This document shows, piece by piece, positions 33,401 through 43,647 of a stretch of DNA of 64,000 nt. Source of the DNA: Rebecca billardiae RCC1528 (Eukaryota > Haptophyta); assembly GCA_965240325.2 (NCBI GenBank), contig OZ251224.1:4216001-4280000 (forward strand), in the 5' to 3' direction. The position numbers and the translations under genes were made by a program. The notes under the pieces were generated by a model that saw only the letters and a list, made by a program, of their open reading frames with translations, searched no databases and was not told the DNA's origin. How positions within the stretch are numbered: position 1 is the stretch's first letter; each line of letters opens with the position of its first letter.

Positions 33401-34128
33401 CCTTCGTGGGCTGACCGGGCGCGCGCGCGGCCCGCGCGGCGCGTGCGGCCCACGCCCGACTCCGGTCTAGCGCCGGCGGTGAGGCGCGCGAGCGGTCGAT
33501 GGGCAAGGCCTCCGTCACGAGGCGGGCTGGGCGCGGACAGAGCGGGTCGCCGTGCCTGCCCCAGCGCTCTGCGCGGGATCCGCCGCCAAACGCGCTCGAG
33601 AGCGCCCATCCAAGCCCAGCGGCCGTCCGTGCGCGAGCGCAGCCGCTGCGCCGCCGCAGACCGGCACAGAACGCGCGCGGCGCACCGCCTCGGGCGTCGA
33701 GGCGAGGGAGCCCGGCTCGCTACAGCTCGTGAGGGACACGCTCCCTCAGGCGCCGCCGACCGAACGCGCCCGACTCGCTCACGCGCCCGGCGAGCGGGCG
33801 CGCGAACCTCGCGCACCGCGCCGCCCGGGTCGCGCCGGCCGCGTGCCGAGCGCACGGGCGGCGAGTAGGCCGCGAGCCGGGCCGAGCGCGCGCGGCGGGC
33901 TCCTACGCGCGGCTGGCAGCCCGCCCAGCCCGAGCGCGCGGCCTCGCGGTGGCGCCAGTGGCCGTGAGGATGCGGCCCGCGCGGCGGCGCGCGGCCGCCA
34001 CCGTGCGCCCAGTGGCGCGAAGGGCGCGCAAAGGTACCACGGCGCTTTTTCAGACGCGGCGAAAGCGCGACTTCGACCGCGCGCCTCCGCTGCGCACATC
34101 ACGGGCCGGGCCCGTCTTGGGGGGGGGA
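33401..34128 (-). repeat. Right terminal inverted repeat
   Basis: 728 bp, inverted copy of 30583-31312. It ends in nine G and a terminal A before the GACT duplication. Confidence 0.9.
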
Positions 34129-34412
34129 GACTGCTAGTACGAGTTCACTGGCATCACAGCTGCTTTTAATGATTGTGTCAATGATGACGATGGAAAGAAC
34201 GCGCGCGCGTCCGGAATTCGGACGGCGCGCGCGCGGGCGGCGGCCCGCGGATTGAGTGATCCCGAGTTTCAGTTCTGTCTGTAGACTGCACGGTTCGGGC
34301 GCGGCTGCTGAGCCGGTAGCTGATCCTGAAGACGATCAGGTGCTGTACACACCGGCTCCACGTCGCGGGCCGGGGTGAGCCTCATGGCGCGGAGACGGCC
34401 CGACGCGTCGGC

Positions 34413-35627
34413 TTACGACGCGGCGGTCATCGACTTCTGCGACACGCCCAGCCCCAGGCGGGACATGAGGCCACGCGTGTCCGGCGTCTTGGACACGTTG
34501 GGGAGCGCCTTTGCAGCAGAGGCGGCCTGCTTGCTCGCCTCCGCCGCGACGATGTCGGAGTCGATGAAGTCGACGATGCCGGAGGTGATCTCGTAGAAGG
34601 CCGCGATCACGATGAGCTGCCCGTCCTTCACCTTCTTTGCGATCGCCGGGTCCTCCTTGAGCTTCTTGACCTGCGCCTTTGCGTTGGCGATCACCGCCTC
34701 GCGGTCGCGCGCGTTCGGGTCCATGATGTGGTCGAGCGTGGCGGAGCAGTACTCGAGCCCGTCCTTCATGTCGAGGAGCATGCTGCGCAGCCGCGGCTGC
34801 TCCTTCTCGATCGCTTCGCGCGGGAGCCGCGCCGCCTTCACCGCGCCGCAGCCCTGGTGGCCCATCACGACGACAATCTTGATACCCAGGTGGTGCACCG
34901 CGTAGTCGATCGTGCCGCCCACCTTGTCGCCGTACAGGTTGCCCGCGTTGCGCGAGACGAAGACGTCGCCGGGGCCCTGGTCGAGCACGATCTCAATCGG
35001 CACGCGCGAGTCGGCGCAGCCCAGCACCGCCACCTTGGGCACCTGCCCCTTGATGAGCGCGCGGCGCTCGGCGGGCGCAAAGTCGGGCCGTGAGGCCTGG
35101 CCCGTCCAGAAGCGCGTGTTACCCGCCTTGAGGTCGTTGAGGAGCTCCAGCGGCGTCTGGGTCTTGATGGCTTCGTTCCGCTTCTCGTGGATCTCCACCG
35201 CCTCCTTCATCGTCGGCACCTGCGAGGACAGCAGCTTGTGGCCGTCGACCGTCGGCGTGTACGCGAGGTCCTTGTCCATCGCTGAGCGCGAGCCCACGCG
35301 GCGCAGGCCACCGGAGCCCGGCGACTTGCCAGGCGCGGGCTGCGCGAAGTCGACGCTTTTCCCAGACCTTCCCGGCGACATGTCGGCCGTCGGCGGCGCG
35401 CCCTGCACGATGTACTGGACGGGCGGCGCTCGCGCTGCCTTCCGGCCCCCCTCCTGCTGGCGGCGCACAACGAGCACAAAGATGTACAGGTTGAGGACGA
35501 TGGCGCCGATGACCAAGGAGGCAAGCGCGAGGACACCGATCAGGTACTCCGGCGAGTCCGTGATCGACTTCAGCACCTTCTCCGCCAGCGAGAGCTCGGG
35601 CTCCGGCCGTTTGCCAAGGCCAAACAT
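34413..35627 (-). CDS. Membrane-anchored beta-carbonic anhydrase
   Basis: Single exon; the ATG at 35627 gives 404 residues (an upstream in-frame ATG is at 35684). A transmembrane helix lies at about residues 27-55 (YLIGVLALASLVIGAIVLNL), then a ~65-residue Pro/Ser/Lys-rich linker, then a complete beta-class domain. Zinc ligands and the Asp/Arg dyad are visible: Cys204, Asp206 and Arg208 in GCADSRVP, His257 and Cys260 in GHQGCG; also DVFVSRNAGN and GGTIDYAVHHLG. It interconverts CO2 and bicarbonate. Beta enzymes are usually soluble; the N-terminal anchor without a cleavage site suggests tethering to a membrane (plasma, ER or plastid envelope; which one cannot be told), as expected in a carbon-concentrating mechanism. 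The C-terminal ~40 residues are a low-complexity extension. Confidence 0.9.
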   Translation of the reverse strand: MFGLGKRPEPELSLAEKVLKSITDSPEYLIGVLALASLVIGAIVLNLYIFVLVVRRQQEGGRKAARAPPVQYIVQGAPPTADMSPGRSGKSVDFAQPAPGKSPGSGGLRRVGSRSAMDKDLAYTPTVDGHKLLSSQVPTMKEAVEIHEKRNEAIKTQTPLELLNDLKAGNTRFWTGQASRPDFAPAERRALIKGQVPKVAVLGCADSRVPIEIVLDQGPGDVFVSRNAGNLYGDKVGGTIDYAVHHLGIKIVVVMGHQGCGAVKAARLPREAIEKEQPRLRSMLLDMKDGLEYCSATLDHIMDPNARDREAVIANAKAQVKKLKEDPAIAKKVKDGQLIVIAAFYEITSGIVDFIDSDIVAAEASKQAASAAKALPNVSKTPDTRGLMSRLGLGVSQKSMTAAS

Positions 35628-37348
35628 CGTCGCGTGGACTCGGACGTGCCGGGAATGAATTGCCACGGCAGGAGGGGCTCGCACACTTCAAGCTGTTGCT
35701 CTGTCGGATTCGTCGAAACCCTCGAAAGATTCCCACTCAAGTCCTCTTCAGGTTCTCGTGTGCCGAAGCACAGCGGGTACCCATCAACGTTTCCGCTGGC
35801 CCGTCGTCAGTTGTGGAGCGAGGGGCTGTTGCGCAGGATGGCCGAAGATTAGTACTTGATTTGCTCTAAATGATTTCGTCTTTCGCTCATCGGGAGACTC
35901 AGCTCGCGGTCTCGCGTCGAGGTCGCGGATGAGCAAAAAGTCCAAAAACCGAATAAATCACACCGTTGCCCACGGACGGGCCACGGCGGGAGAAAATGGT
36001 TAAATGGTAGTGCTCAAAAGCGAGTGTGCATGCATGGCTGCCCACCTCCACCAGGGAAGACATCAAATGCACGGCTCGTAAAGTCAATCCACATCGCAGC
36101 CAGTTTGCAGCAATCACGAGCGCTGCACCGCATCCTCACCGCACCCTCGCTCACGGGGTGTGGGATGTTGATGTGCCGCGTGGCTGTCCAGACGCCCGTG
36201 GTGCGGATGACTGCTCGTTTCGCGGTGTGCGTGGGGAGGGGCTGGAGAACCCCCGCCGAGGAATCCGACGGGGCTCAGAGGCCACATCGGATGGTCGCGA
36301 GCGCCCACAACACTATCGGCAGTATGCTTTCAGGCCTCAGGCCGCGCAGCGCGCCTGGACTCTCAGCCATTGTCCGGCCGGGCCGACGTTATGATGTCAC
36401 GCGCACTGTCGTCAGGACCATGTGCTGAAGTGAGGGGCGTGGTACCGCGTGGCCACGCGCCCAATTTTGGCAGTTCGCGTGCCGTGCCACAGCCCACCGG
36501 CCGAGTCTGACGCGCGCGGGCCCGAGACGACGACGGTCACGTCGGAGTGATCGACCGTATCACGGTGGCAGCGCCGCCCGGCCAGCCGCGACAGCGACTA
36601 GCGACTCGCCGTGGCCGCTGTGCCACGTTTGCTGGCCACCGCTCACTGACGACGACGACGACAATTTAAGAATCACTAGGCTCGGCGCGATTCAGAAATG
36701 CATCGACCGATGGCGATGCGTCCGACGACCGCCCCCATATGTGAAATATTATATTGAATATGATGAGTTAGGCACCGTCGCGATGGGCACCAGCGGTCCA
36801 GCACCGACAAGTTTGTCTTTGAATTTGACAAGCCTGCTGTGAACGTGACATTGACGACATGGTTGCCACTGATGGGGCACGGCCCCGCCGCCCTCCGGCC
36901 CTCGGCGGCTCGGAGTCGGACCGACTCCTCACTCTATTCTCTAATAAGACTACGACTGATTCACTGACTCTCTCCGTCTCTCTCTGGCTCTCTCTAGATA
37001 GCTCATCTCTCTCTCTCTCTCGCGCGCGCGCGCTCTCTCTCTCGCTCTGGCTCTAGCGCTCTCTCTAGCCCGCCCGTCTACGGTCTAGGTACTCGGCCGT
37101 GTAGTCGTGGCGTAGTAATCGTAGTCGTATGAATAATCGCGCGTTATCAACTACTGCTATATATATCGTCATCAATATAGCGTCAGATGGATACTCTAGA
37201 GTCATTATAAGTAAGATTATTCATATCAATATATAATAATCTGAGTAATAATCGGTAGCCTCGTCAATATATATATTAGCAGCATCAATTCATAGCGGCG
37301 GCTCAGCAGATTCGATCGTCGTCATTATTCGTGACTCCGCATTATTCG
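35628..37348. other. Intergenic
   Basis: No supported gene in 1.7 kb. Contains the 5' flank of the carbonic anhydrase gene, balanced-composition DNA with broken frames (36000-36430), a CT/CG-rich low-complexity stretch (about 36975-37065), and AT-rich DNA with short TATATA runs (37150-37290). Confidence 0.5.
36975..37065. repeat. CT-rich / CG microsatellite
   Basis: Runs of CTCTCT interrupted by CGCGCGCG and GGCTCTAG. Simple sequence, no coding content. Confidence 0.75.
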
Positions 37349-38930
37349 TCACCGCCGGTCGCCACTGGCTGAGCCACCCAGGATCGACATTCTGATCAGC
37401 TCGGCGGTAGAGGTCCCGCCTGGCCCCATCTTCATCCACCGATTGTACATCGCCGACGCCGAGTTTGACTGCTTGCCGATCCCCGCGCGCAGGTGCTTGG
37501 GCGCCTTCGGATCGCACACGGCAACGTTGGCGAGGGACCTGAGCTTCTTGGGCATCTGGTCCATGTCGCGCTCCAGGGTGAAGCGGTGCAGCCCGCTGCC
37601 GGTGAGGCCGGACTTCAGCGGCACATGCGGGCCGCAGATGGCGTGGCACGGCTTGCCGTCGCGCGGGACGAACAGCGGGTTCATGTGCCAGCACGCGGAG
37701 AAGTCGTCCAGAGCCGGTGAGATGAGCATGTAGGAGACTGCGGGGCAAAGGGCGAGCGCGCAGCACGGCTCAGGGCGATGGGCGTGCGCGCACGCGCGCG
37801 CCGTCGCGACGCGCTGGGTGGGCGCGAGCTCGGGTGCTGAGCGGCGCGGCGCGGCGCCGCGCGTACAGCACATCTCCATGTCGAGATGGACGCCGTTGAG
37901 CGTCTCCGAGTCTCGGTTGGTCGTGTTGTACGTGCACGTCACCTGCGCGCGGTGATGGGCGCAGGACCGCGCGATCACCAGCCGCGCTCGCGCGCGCGGC
38001 GCGGGAGCACCGCAGGCACGGGCGGCGCGTGCGGCGCACGCGCACCTGCAGCGCGTCCCCCGGCCGGATGATGACGGGCTCGGGCAGCATGTCCATCCGC
38101 GCCTTGTGGAAGTCAAAGTGCGGGTACGCCCCGAACGGCGTGCTGCTCCCGTTCGGGTGCACCACCTCCGTGACCACCCTCGAGCCCGCCAGGTGCATGT
38201 GCTGGTTCACAGAGATCACCTCGAAGTGCGAGTAGCCGTGGCGGCCGAGCGCGGCCTCGATGCAGCTCGGCGCGCACACCGAGGCCGCCTTGTACCGCGG
38301 GTGGTGCGGCGGGATCGCCAGCATCAGGAAGCGCGGGCCGAGCTCGAAGAACTGGTAGGTGCGCAGCCCCTTGGTGAGTGGCACCACGCGCATCCGCATC
38401 CCCGACGAGTCCGACATCTTCCACGGGGCCGCGGACTCGCCCGGGTGCTTGTAGTGGATCTGGAGCAGCGCGTGCGTCGGCATCACCATCGCCTTCCCCT
38501 CGGGCAGCTCGAACGGCAGCATCCCGTCGTTCCACGTGTACAGCATCCGCTCGCAGCCCTGCTTGAACGGCCTGGCCGTGCAGTCGAACGGCGCGTACGG
38601 CGGCGCGTTGAGACGGCTCACGTCGGTGCACGCGTAGATGGTGACGTGGTGGACCGCCTTGGCGCTGGTGGCGGACGGCAGGTGCGGCGCGATGTGCGTC
38701 ACGGCGAGCGGCCCCTGTGCGGACAGCGACTGCAGCGGGAAGTGGGAACACATGTACAGGTCGCTGTGCTCGGCGAGGCTCACGATGGCATCGCGGTGCG
38801 CGAGGGTGATGTGCCCGTCGAGCACGATGGGCGGGCTGGCGGACGATGCACTCTGCCCCGGATGCACAACCGCGGCCGCAACGAGCGCCGACAGCGCCGC
38901 CAGCCGGCCGCCCCGCGCGTTGGGTGGCAT
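37349..38930 (-). CDS. Copper type II ascorbate-dependent monooxygenase (DBH/PHM family)
   Basis: Three exons (38930-38046, 37942-37867, 37737-37349), 449 residues. Donors GTGCGC and GTACGC, acceptors CAG; splicing restores DALQ-VTCTYNT and MEMC-FSYMLISP. The N-terminus (RLAALSALVAAAVVHPGQSAS) is a signal peptide, so the enzyme works in the secretory pathway or outside. All copper ligands of the family are present: His94-His95 (HHVTIYACT), His159 (LQIHYKHP) for CuH; His244 and His246 (NQHMHLAG) and Met319 (MEMC) for CuM. CTYNTTNRDSETLNG matches the signature before the Met ligand. The family hydroxylates dopamine-like or peptidyl-glycine substrates with O2 and ascorbate; the closest shape is DBH/MOXD1, but there is no DOMON domain. 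Substrate unknown. Divergent from the RCC1 gene, 216 bp between start codons. Confidence 0.9.
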
Positions 38931-39146
38931 CCTCGCACAAGGGCAGGGGCCAGGGGGACGAGCGACGCCCACGACGGGGGACGAGCGACGCCCACGACGC
39001 ATTTTCGACATGCAGATCCGATGATCCGAACGCAATAATTGCAGCGCATGAAATTTCCAAATTGGTCGCGCCGGACGCGCACGAGCGAGGAGCGCGACGC
39101 CCGCCCGGCGCGGCACGCCCCGCCTCGAGCCCTCGCCGCCTCTCGG
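38931..39146. promoter_or_regulatory. Putative bidirectional promoter
   Basis: 216 bp between the start codons of the copper monooxygenase (minus) and the RCC1 protein (plus). It includes an imperfect direct duplication of CGAGCGACGCCCACGACG (about 38958-39000). No core element was identified, so the call rests on geometry only. Confidence 0.4.
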
Positions 39147-40667
39147 ATGACGCCGCCGCCCCAGCCCGAAGGTACCCCTGGGCTGGCGTCGCTGCCCGCG
39201 GATGCCATCCAGCGCATCCTCGGCTTCATCGCGCACGTGCACGACCTCAACTGCGCCAACGCCGCCTCGCGCCTCTTCCGTGGCGCGCCCGGTGGCCGCT
39301 CGCCGGTCGAGCACGCGTTGCGTGAGCGCTCGCGCATGCGCGGGCACGATCGCGCGCTGCCCGCGGAGTTGCCCGCAGGCGTGCGCACGTGGACGGAGGA
39401 GCTGTTCGCACGTGAGCGCATGCTAGAGCTCGCACCTGCCGACATCGTCGCCGCCGGGAGGGCGCTGGGCTGTACCATGAGCGCGTTTGTGGATGCGGAG
39501 GGCGGGCTGCACACGTGCGGGGAGGAGGAGGAAGAGGAGGACGACATCACACGGCCGGCAACCCGCGCGTGCGCAGCGCTGGGCCACCCACACGCGGGTG
39601 CGGTGCTCGAGCCGATGCGCGTCGCCTCGCTCTCAGACGTGCGCATACGCGCGGTGGCGGCCGGCTGGGGCCACCTGCTCGCGCTGAGCGACGCCGGCGC
39701 CGTGTACGCGTGCGGCGAGAACGCATTCGGCCAGCTCGGGCTCGGCGACGGCGAGACGCGCCGGACGTTCACCGTGATCGACGCGCTCCGCGATGAAGTC
39801 ATCGTCGGCCTCGCCGCCGGCGTCTGCAACGGCCTCGCACTCAGCGCCGCGGGTGCCGCGTACAGCTGGGGCTACAACGAGAACGGCCAGCTCGGGCTCG
39901 GTGACACGGAGGACCGGCTGCAGCCGCGGCGCATCGAGGCGCTGGGGGGCGTGCGCCTGGGGAGCGCCTCCCTGTCGAGGCAGCACACCCTGCTGCTCGC
40001 GACCAGCGGCGACGTGTACTCCTGCGGCCACGGCCTCTCGGGCCAGCTCGGGCTCGGCAGCACACACGATCAGCATGAGCCGAGGCGCGTCGAGGCGCTG
40101 CGGGGCGTGCGCGCCGTGCACGTGAGCGCGGGCCACAGGCACAGCCTGGTGGTGGACGACGACGGCGTCGTGCACTCCTTCGGCGGCGGGCGAGGCTGGC
40201 AGGGTGGCGACGGCACCGACGACAGCGGCAGCACCGTGCCCACGCGGATCGCGGCGCTCGAGGGCGTGCGCGCCGTGCGCGCGAGTGTGGGCCTCGAGCT
40301 GTGCGCTGTGCTCGGCGCAGGCGGCAGCGTGCACGTGCTCGGTGGCGTGGAGCCGGGCGTTCTCGATCTCGGCCACGTGCGTGCCATGGCGGGCCTGGCG
40401 CAGTGCGTGCCTGCTCCCGCGCACGCGCGTGTGGTCAGCTGCTCGGTCGGCTACAGGCACGCGCTGTTCGTGACGGCCGACGCGTGCGTGCACTCGTGCG
40501 GCTCGCAGCTGGCGGCGCTCGGCCTCGCTGTGCGCTGGCATCCGTATGCGTCGGCCGACTTCTGGCCTGGGGATGTCCCCGATCCCATGCGAATCGAGAT
40601 GCCAGGACTGATGGTGCCACCCAGCCCAGGCCCGCACCATTCGGAAGCGGACGACGCCGCGGTCTGA
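39147..40667 (+). CDS. RCC1-repeat protein with N-terminal F-box-like segment
   Basis: Single exon; the ATG at 39147 gives 506 residues (an in-frame ATG at 39039 would add 36 basic residues). Residues ~10-50 (LASLPADAIQRILGFIAHV, then NCANAASRLFRG) look like an F-box. From ~110 onward come RCC1-type repeats: VRIRAVAAGWGHLLALSDAG, VYACGENAFGQLGLGDGE, AYSWGYNENGQLGLGDTE, VYSCGHGLSGQLGLGSTH and VHVSAGHRHSLVVDDDG. Later repeats are degenerate (VHVLGGVEPGV, VHSCGSQLAALG). RCC1 blades form a seven-bladed propeller used for Ran/GTPase or ligand binding; combined with an F-box it would be a substrate receptor of an SCF ubiquitin ligase. The Glu/Asp run (EEEEEEDD) sits in the first blade's loop. Target unknown. 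Confidence 0.85.
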   Translation: MTPPPQPEGTPGLASLPADAIQRILGFIAHVHDLNCANAASRLFRGAPGGRSPVEHALRERSRMRGHDRALPAELPAGVRTWTEELFARERMLELAPADIVAAGRALGCTMSAFVDAEGGLHTCGEEEEEEDDITRPATRACAALGHPHAGAVLEPMRVASLSDVRIRAVAAGWGHLLALSDAGAVYACGENAFGQLGLGDGETRRTFTVIDALRDEVIVGLAAGVCNGLALSAAGAAYSWGYNENGQLGLGDTEDRLQPRRIEALGGVRLGSASLSRQHTLLLATSGDVYSCGHGLSGQLGLGSTHDQHEPRRVEALRGVRAVHVSAGHRHSLVVDDDGVVHSFGGGRGWQGGDGTDDSGSTVPTRIAALEGVRAVRASVGLELCAVLGAGGSVHVLGGVEPGVLDLGHVRAMAGLAQCVPAPAHARVVSCSVGYRHALFVTADACVHSCGSQLAALGLAVRWHPYASADFWPGDVPDPMRIEMPGLMVPPSPGPHHSEADDAAV

Positions 40668-40793
40668 TCCAGATCATCGTAGTCATGACAATGTGATGGC
40701 GCGGTGCTTAGACTTAGTCACGTCCGACCGACTGTCATCCGGACAGTCCGACGACTACTAGACTGATGATGATGAGTGTGTTCTCGATCACTA

Positions 40794-42833
40794 TCACAGT
40801 AAAGAAATCGATTTTCGGCGTTACCGTAACCCGTCCGCACTTCCGCCCAGTGGGGATGCGCTGGAATTTTTTTCATGCCCCGTTCGCGGCACTTCGCGCC
40901 GCGCACAGTGGAGAAAGATCGGGCCGGAAGCCGTTTGAGCATGGTCGGTCGTGCGCACGCCCATTCGAATCGATGGCGCGCTCCGAGCGGCGGGCGTGCG
41001 CGTATGACTGCCGCGAGGGGGGCTGCGAGGCGTCGGCCGGCTTGCCAAGGCGGTTCCCTGGGGCGGCGTCACCCTCCCCCGCCCCTCCTCGCCCACCCTC
41101 GCTCCACGGGCGGCCACACGTGACCTGTTGAGATGAGTTCACGGGGGCCGCGCGGCACGCGCGCGGAGAGGCGAGGAAGTGGTGTTTCGCGGAAAAACGT
41201 TCTGTAGCATTGTGCCCAACCCATGTGGGCACCCGCTCCACAAGTTTGTACGCCGCCAAACCGCACACAGCGGCCTGAGCAGCTCCCAGACTGACTTTCG
41301 CTCTTGAAGCCTGTTTTGGGGCCAGATCTTGGTGTGGATGTAGCGCGGCGAGGAGGCGCCGGGCGCGCGCCCGAGCTGCGTGCTGCCACTCGCCATAACC
41401 CATAGACATCGTCCGTCGCGAACGACCCGGCTCGCCTCGACCTCTCCGACCCGCCGGGCAGCCACGACCGAGCGCGCAGCCAACGGTGTCCAAACAGAGG
41501 CTTCTCAGACCGCGTGGGATGGGCATAGGCGCGAGAGAGGGCGCCCAGCGCGCTCTTGAGATGCACAGGAGCACGCACTGATGCGCATGGAACCATCCCA
41601 TCACGATCGCCCCGACCTGGCGCGCCCTATCTGGCCCGTCAGGCTGCCCGCGCCGCCGCCGCCGGGCCGCGCCGCCGCCACAGGCGCCGCCGCACCGCGG
41701 GCACATGGGTAAGTCCGTATTCAACAAATACAGAATTTCCGGTGCGGCCCTCTTTTGGGCGGCAAGGTCGGTCTGGTCGACACCTGCCGCGCGGCATGGG
41801 CCACGGCGCGGCGAGGTGGCGGCTGGCGCACCGCGGCGTGGGCGGGATGGCTCGAGGACACCACCGCCCCGCCTCCCACGCCGCGCCGTGCGCGTGCGCC
41901 GTGCTCTCGTCGCGTACCGAATTTCCTGCGGCGAGCGACGTCCAACAGCGCGACCATGCCATCGCGCGACGAGGTGCGTTCAGCTCGGCGATTTGTCGTA
42001 TTTGTTGAATACATGCGGGTACGAATCGGCCGCAAGATGGCCTCGACGTACACGTCGAGAGCCACGCGCGCGGTGTGGAGTGGCACGCGACGCGGAGAGG
42101 GCGGGTGCGGTGCCGCGGGCGCGCGACTGGTCTAGAACATCCCAATGAAGCGCGGGACGGCGCTGCGCGCGCGCCTGTGCTCGCCGCCGTCTCCTCGCAG
42201 TCGAAAATATCTGTGCACCCTTCTGTCTGGCTAGTCGACCGGCCGGCACGCGGCACGCGAGCAGTGTGTGTGGGGAGGAATGTGACACGGCAGGCTGTGG
42301 CGAGGTGGATGGCCGTGCAGGTCTACGCTAGGAAGGGCCGCTCCCGCGCTCGCGTGGTGCCTCGCGCACGCCTCGTCGAGGACGAGCGTGTTTGAATGGC
42401 TCCGGAGAAGGCTTACGATCGCTCGTTGATGGGCAGCGCGCGACACGTGCACACGACGAAGGTGACGACCAGGCACTCCGGCGAGGGCGGCTGTGCTGGT
42501 AGCAGACTGCATTCGGAGTAAGATGCGCCATCTTACGCGCCGCTTCGCCTCGCTGCATCGCCGCACTGAGCAGCAGGGCTCCACGCTCACGAATGGCTCA
42601 CCACGAGCTACGTGACCGGCCAGCCGCGTGCAACCCGGCGAGGCAGAGAGGGGCGGAGGGATGGGGAGGCTGGGTGGGATGTTGCAGTCCCATGCCCGGG
42701 GCACTCGCCAGGCGCCTGCGCGACCACCGTAGCGCCGTCTGTGCGCTCGTGCGGCCCGCGCGAGAAATTCCCCGAAAATCGGCTCGTGTCGGACGGGTTA
42801 CGGTAACGATAATCCCGTTTTTGTTCACTGTGA
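40794..42833. mobile_element. 2.0-kb TIR element flanked by TA
   Basis: Left end 40794-40840 and right end 42787-42833 are imperfect inverted repeats. Both start TCACAGT(A/G)AA and share a perfect inner 18-mer, GTTACCGTAACCCGTCCG (40820-40837; reverse complement at 42790-42807). The element is flanked by TA on both sides (40792-40793 and 42834-42835), the usual duplication of Tc1/mariner-type transposons, although TA flanks in TA-rich DNA can arise by chance. The interior has only GC-biased open frames (for example 40873-41727 minus) and no recognisable transposase, so it is probably non-autonomous. An internal inverted pair around GTATTTGTTGAATA (about 41718-41735 and 41997-42012) is also present. 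Confidence 0.6.
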
Positions 42834-42835
42834 TA

Positions 42836-43564
42836 TATATACGACTCGCCGGCGGACGTGATTCCGCGGCCGCGGCGGTGAATAATATAAAGTCGTATTA
42901 AGCCAGTGGCGGATCATCGTACTTCGTAGTCGTCATTCCAGGGACCGTCGCTCGCACTTTCCCTGGCTGCGAGTAGAGCGAACTCGCACTCGCACTTTTG
43001 AGGGGACCTTGCGAGTTCCTCTGCGAGTTGAACTCGCAGGCCCACTGGGCGGAATCGGCGGCCGCGAGTGCGAGTGCGAGTAGAAGTGCGAGTGGCACTC
43101 GGCAAAGTGCAAGTGCCCGAACTCGCAGATGTCCGGGGGCCATTCTTGCCTCTTTGAGCATCATTCTGAGACATTCTCCCTTCATTTCTTTGATTCCATC
43201 AACTCTGTACAGTGGTTTGACCAAAGGAATCCGGCGACAGAGCCAACTCGCGTTGAACTCGCGCTCAACTCGCGCTCAACTCGCACAATCGCCCAGAAAG
43301 GCCCTTTGCGAGTACCCTTGCGAGTTGACTCGCGAGCCCGCTGGGCCGGATCGGCGCCTTGCGAGCGCGAGTGCGAGTGCCTGTAGGCACTCGCGCTCGC
43401 GCCCTGCTCGCACTCGCACCGCGAGTGCACTCTCGCTGCGAGCACCAGCCCCTGCGTCATTCAGTAATAATTATAACGACTTTTTGATAATACAAATATT
43501 AATACGTGATTCTAATATTAGATTACACGCGCTCAGCGCGCTGATATTAAGTACTATGGCGAAG
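42836..43564. other. Intergenic, CGAGT-rich repeats
   Basis: Dense in short GCGAGT/ACTCGC units, with a diverged direct duplication described separately. No gene was recognised; apparent open frames follow the repeat. Confidence 0.5.
42975..43400. repeat. Diverged direct duplication rich in (TG)CGAGT
   Basis: A ~125-bp block at about 42978-43105 recurs in the same orientation at about 43273-43400. Both run AACTCGCA..., CTTGCGAGT, TGCGAGTTGA, CCC(A/G)CTGGGC, GGATCGGCG-like, GCGAGTGCGAGTGC and end GGCACTCG. Within each block the CGAGT unit appears many times on both strands, so it can fold extensively. Confidence 0.7.
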
Positions 43565-43575
43565 TATATATATAC

Positions 43576-43643
<68 letters not shown>
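43565..43643. repeat. TA/TACA microsatellite
   Basis: About 79 bp of TA repeat with a few TACA units, ending five bases before the left TIR of the next element. Confidence 0.95.
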
Positions 43644-43646
<3 letters not shown>

Positions 43647-43647
43647 T

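Larger units (their letters stand above)
30583..34128. mobile_element. 3.5-kb element with ~730-bp terminal inverted repeats
   Basis: Bases 30583-31312 and 33401-34128 are nearly identical inverted copies. The element begins T followed by nine C, then AAGACGGGCCCGGCC, and ends with the reverse complement (nine G then A). It is flanked by a direct GACT duplication (30579-30582 and 34129-34132). Long TIRs plus a 4-bp target duplication are hallmarks of a DNA transposon insertion; 4-bp duplications occur in groups such as Sola, but no transposase was found, so no superfamily is claimed. The TIRs differ only by a few substitutions and small indels, so insertion is recent. The ~2.1-kb centre carries Cys-rich and Pro-rich coding remnants on the minus strand. 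It is probably non-autonomous. Confidence 0.8.

Noticed and set aside
41640-42270. Arg/Pro-rich frames inside the TA-flanked element considered as a transposase
   Set aside because: No DDE/DDD-type spacing, helix-turn-helix or zinc-finger pattern could be seen in any of the six frames.
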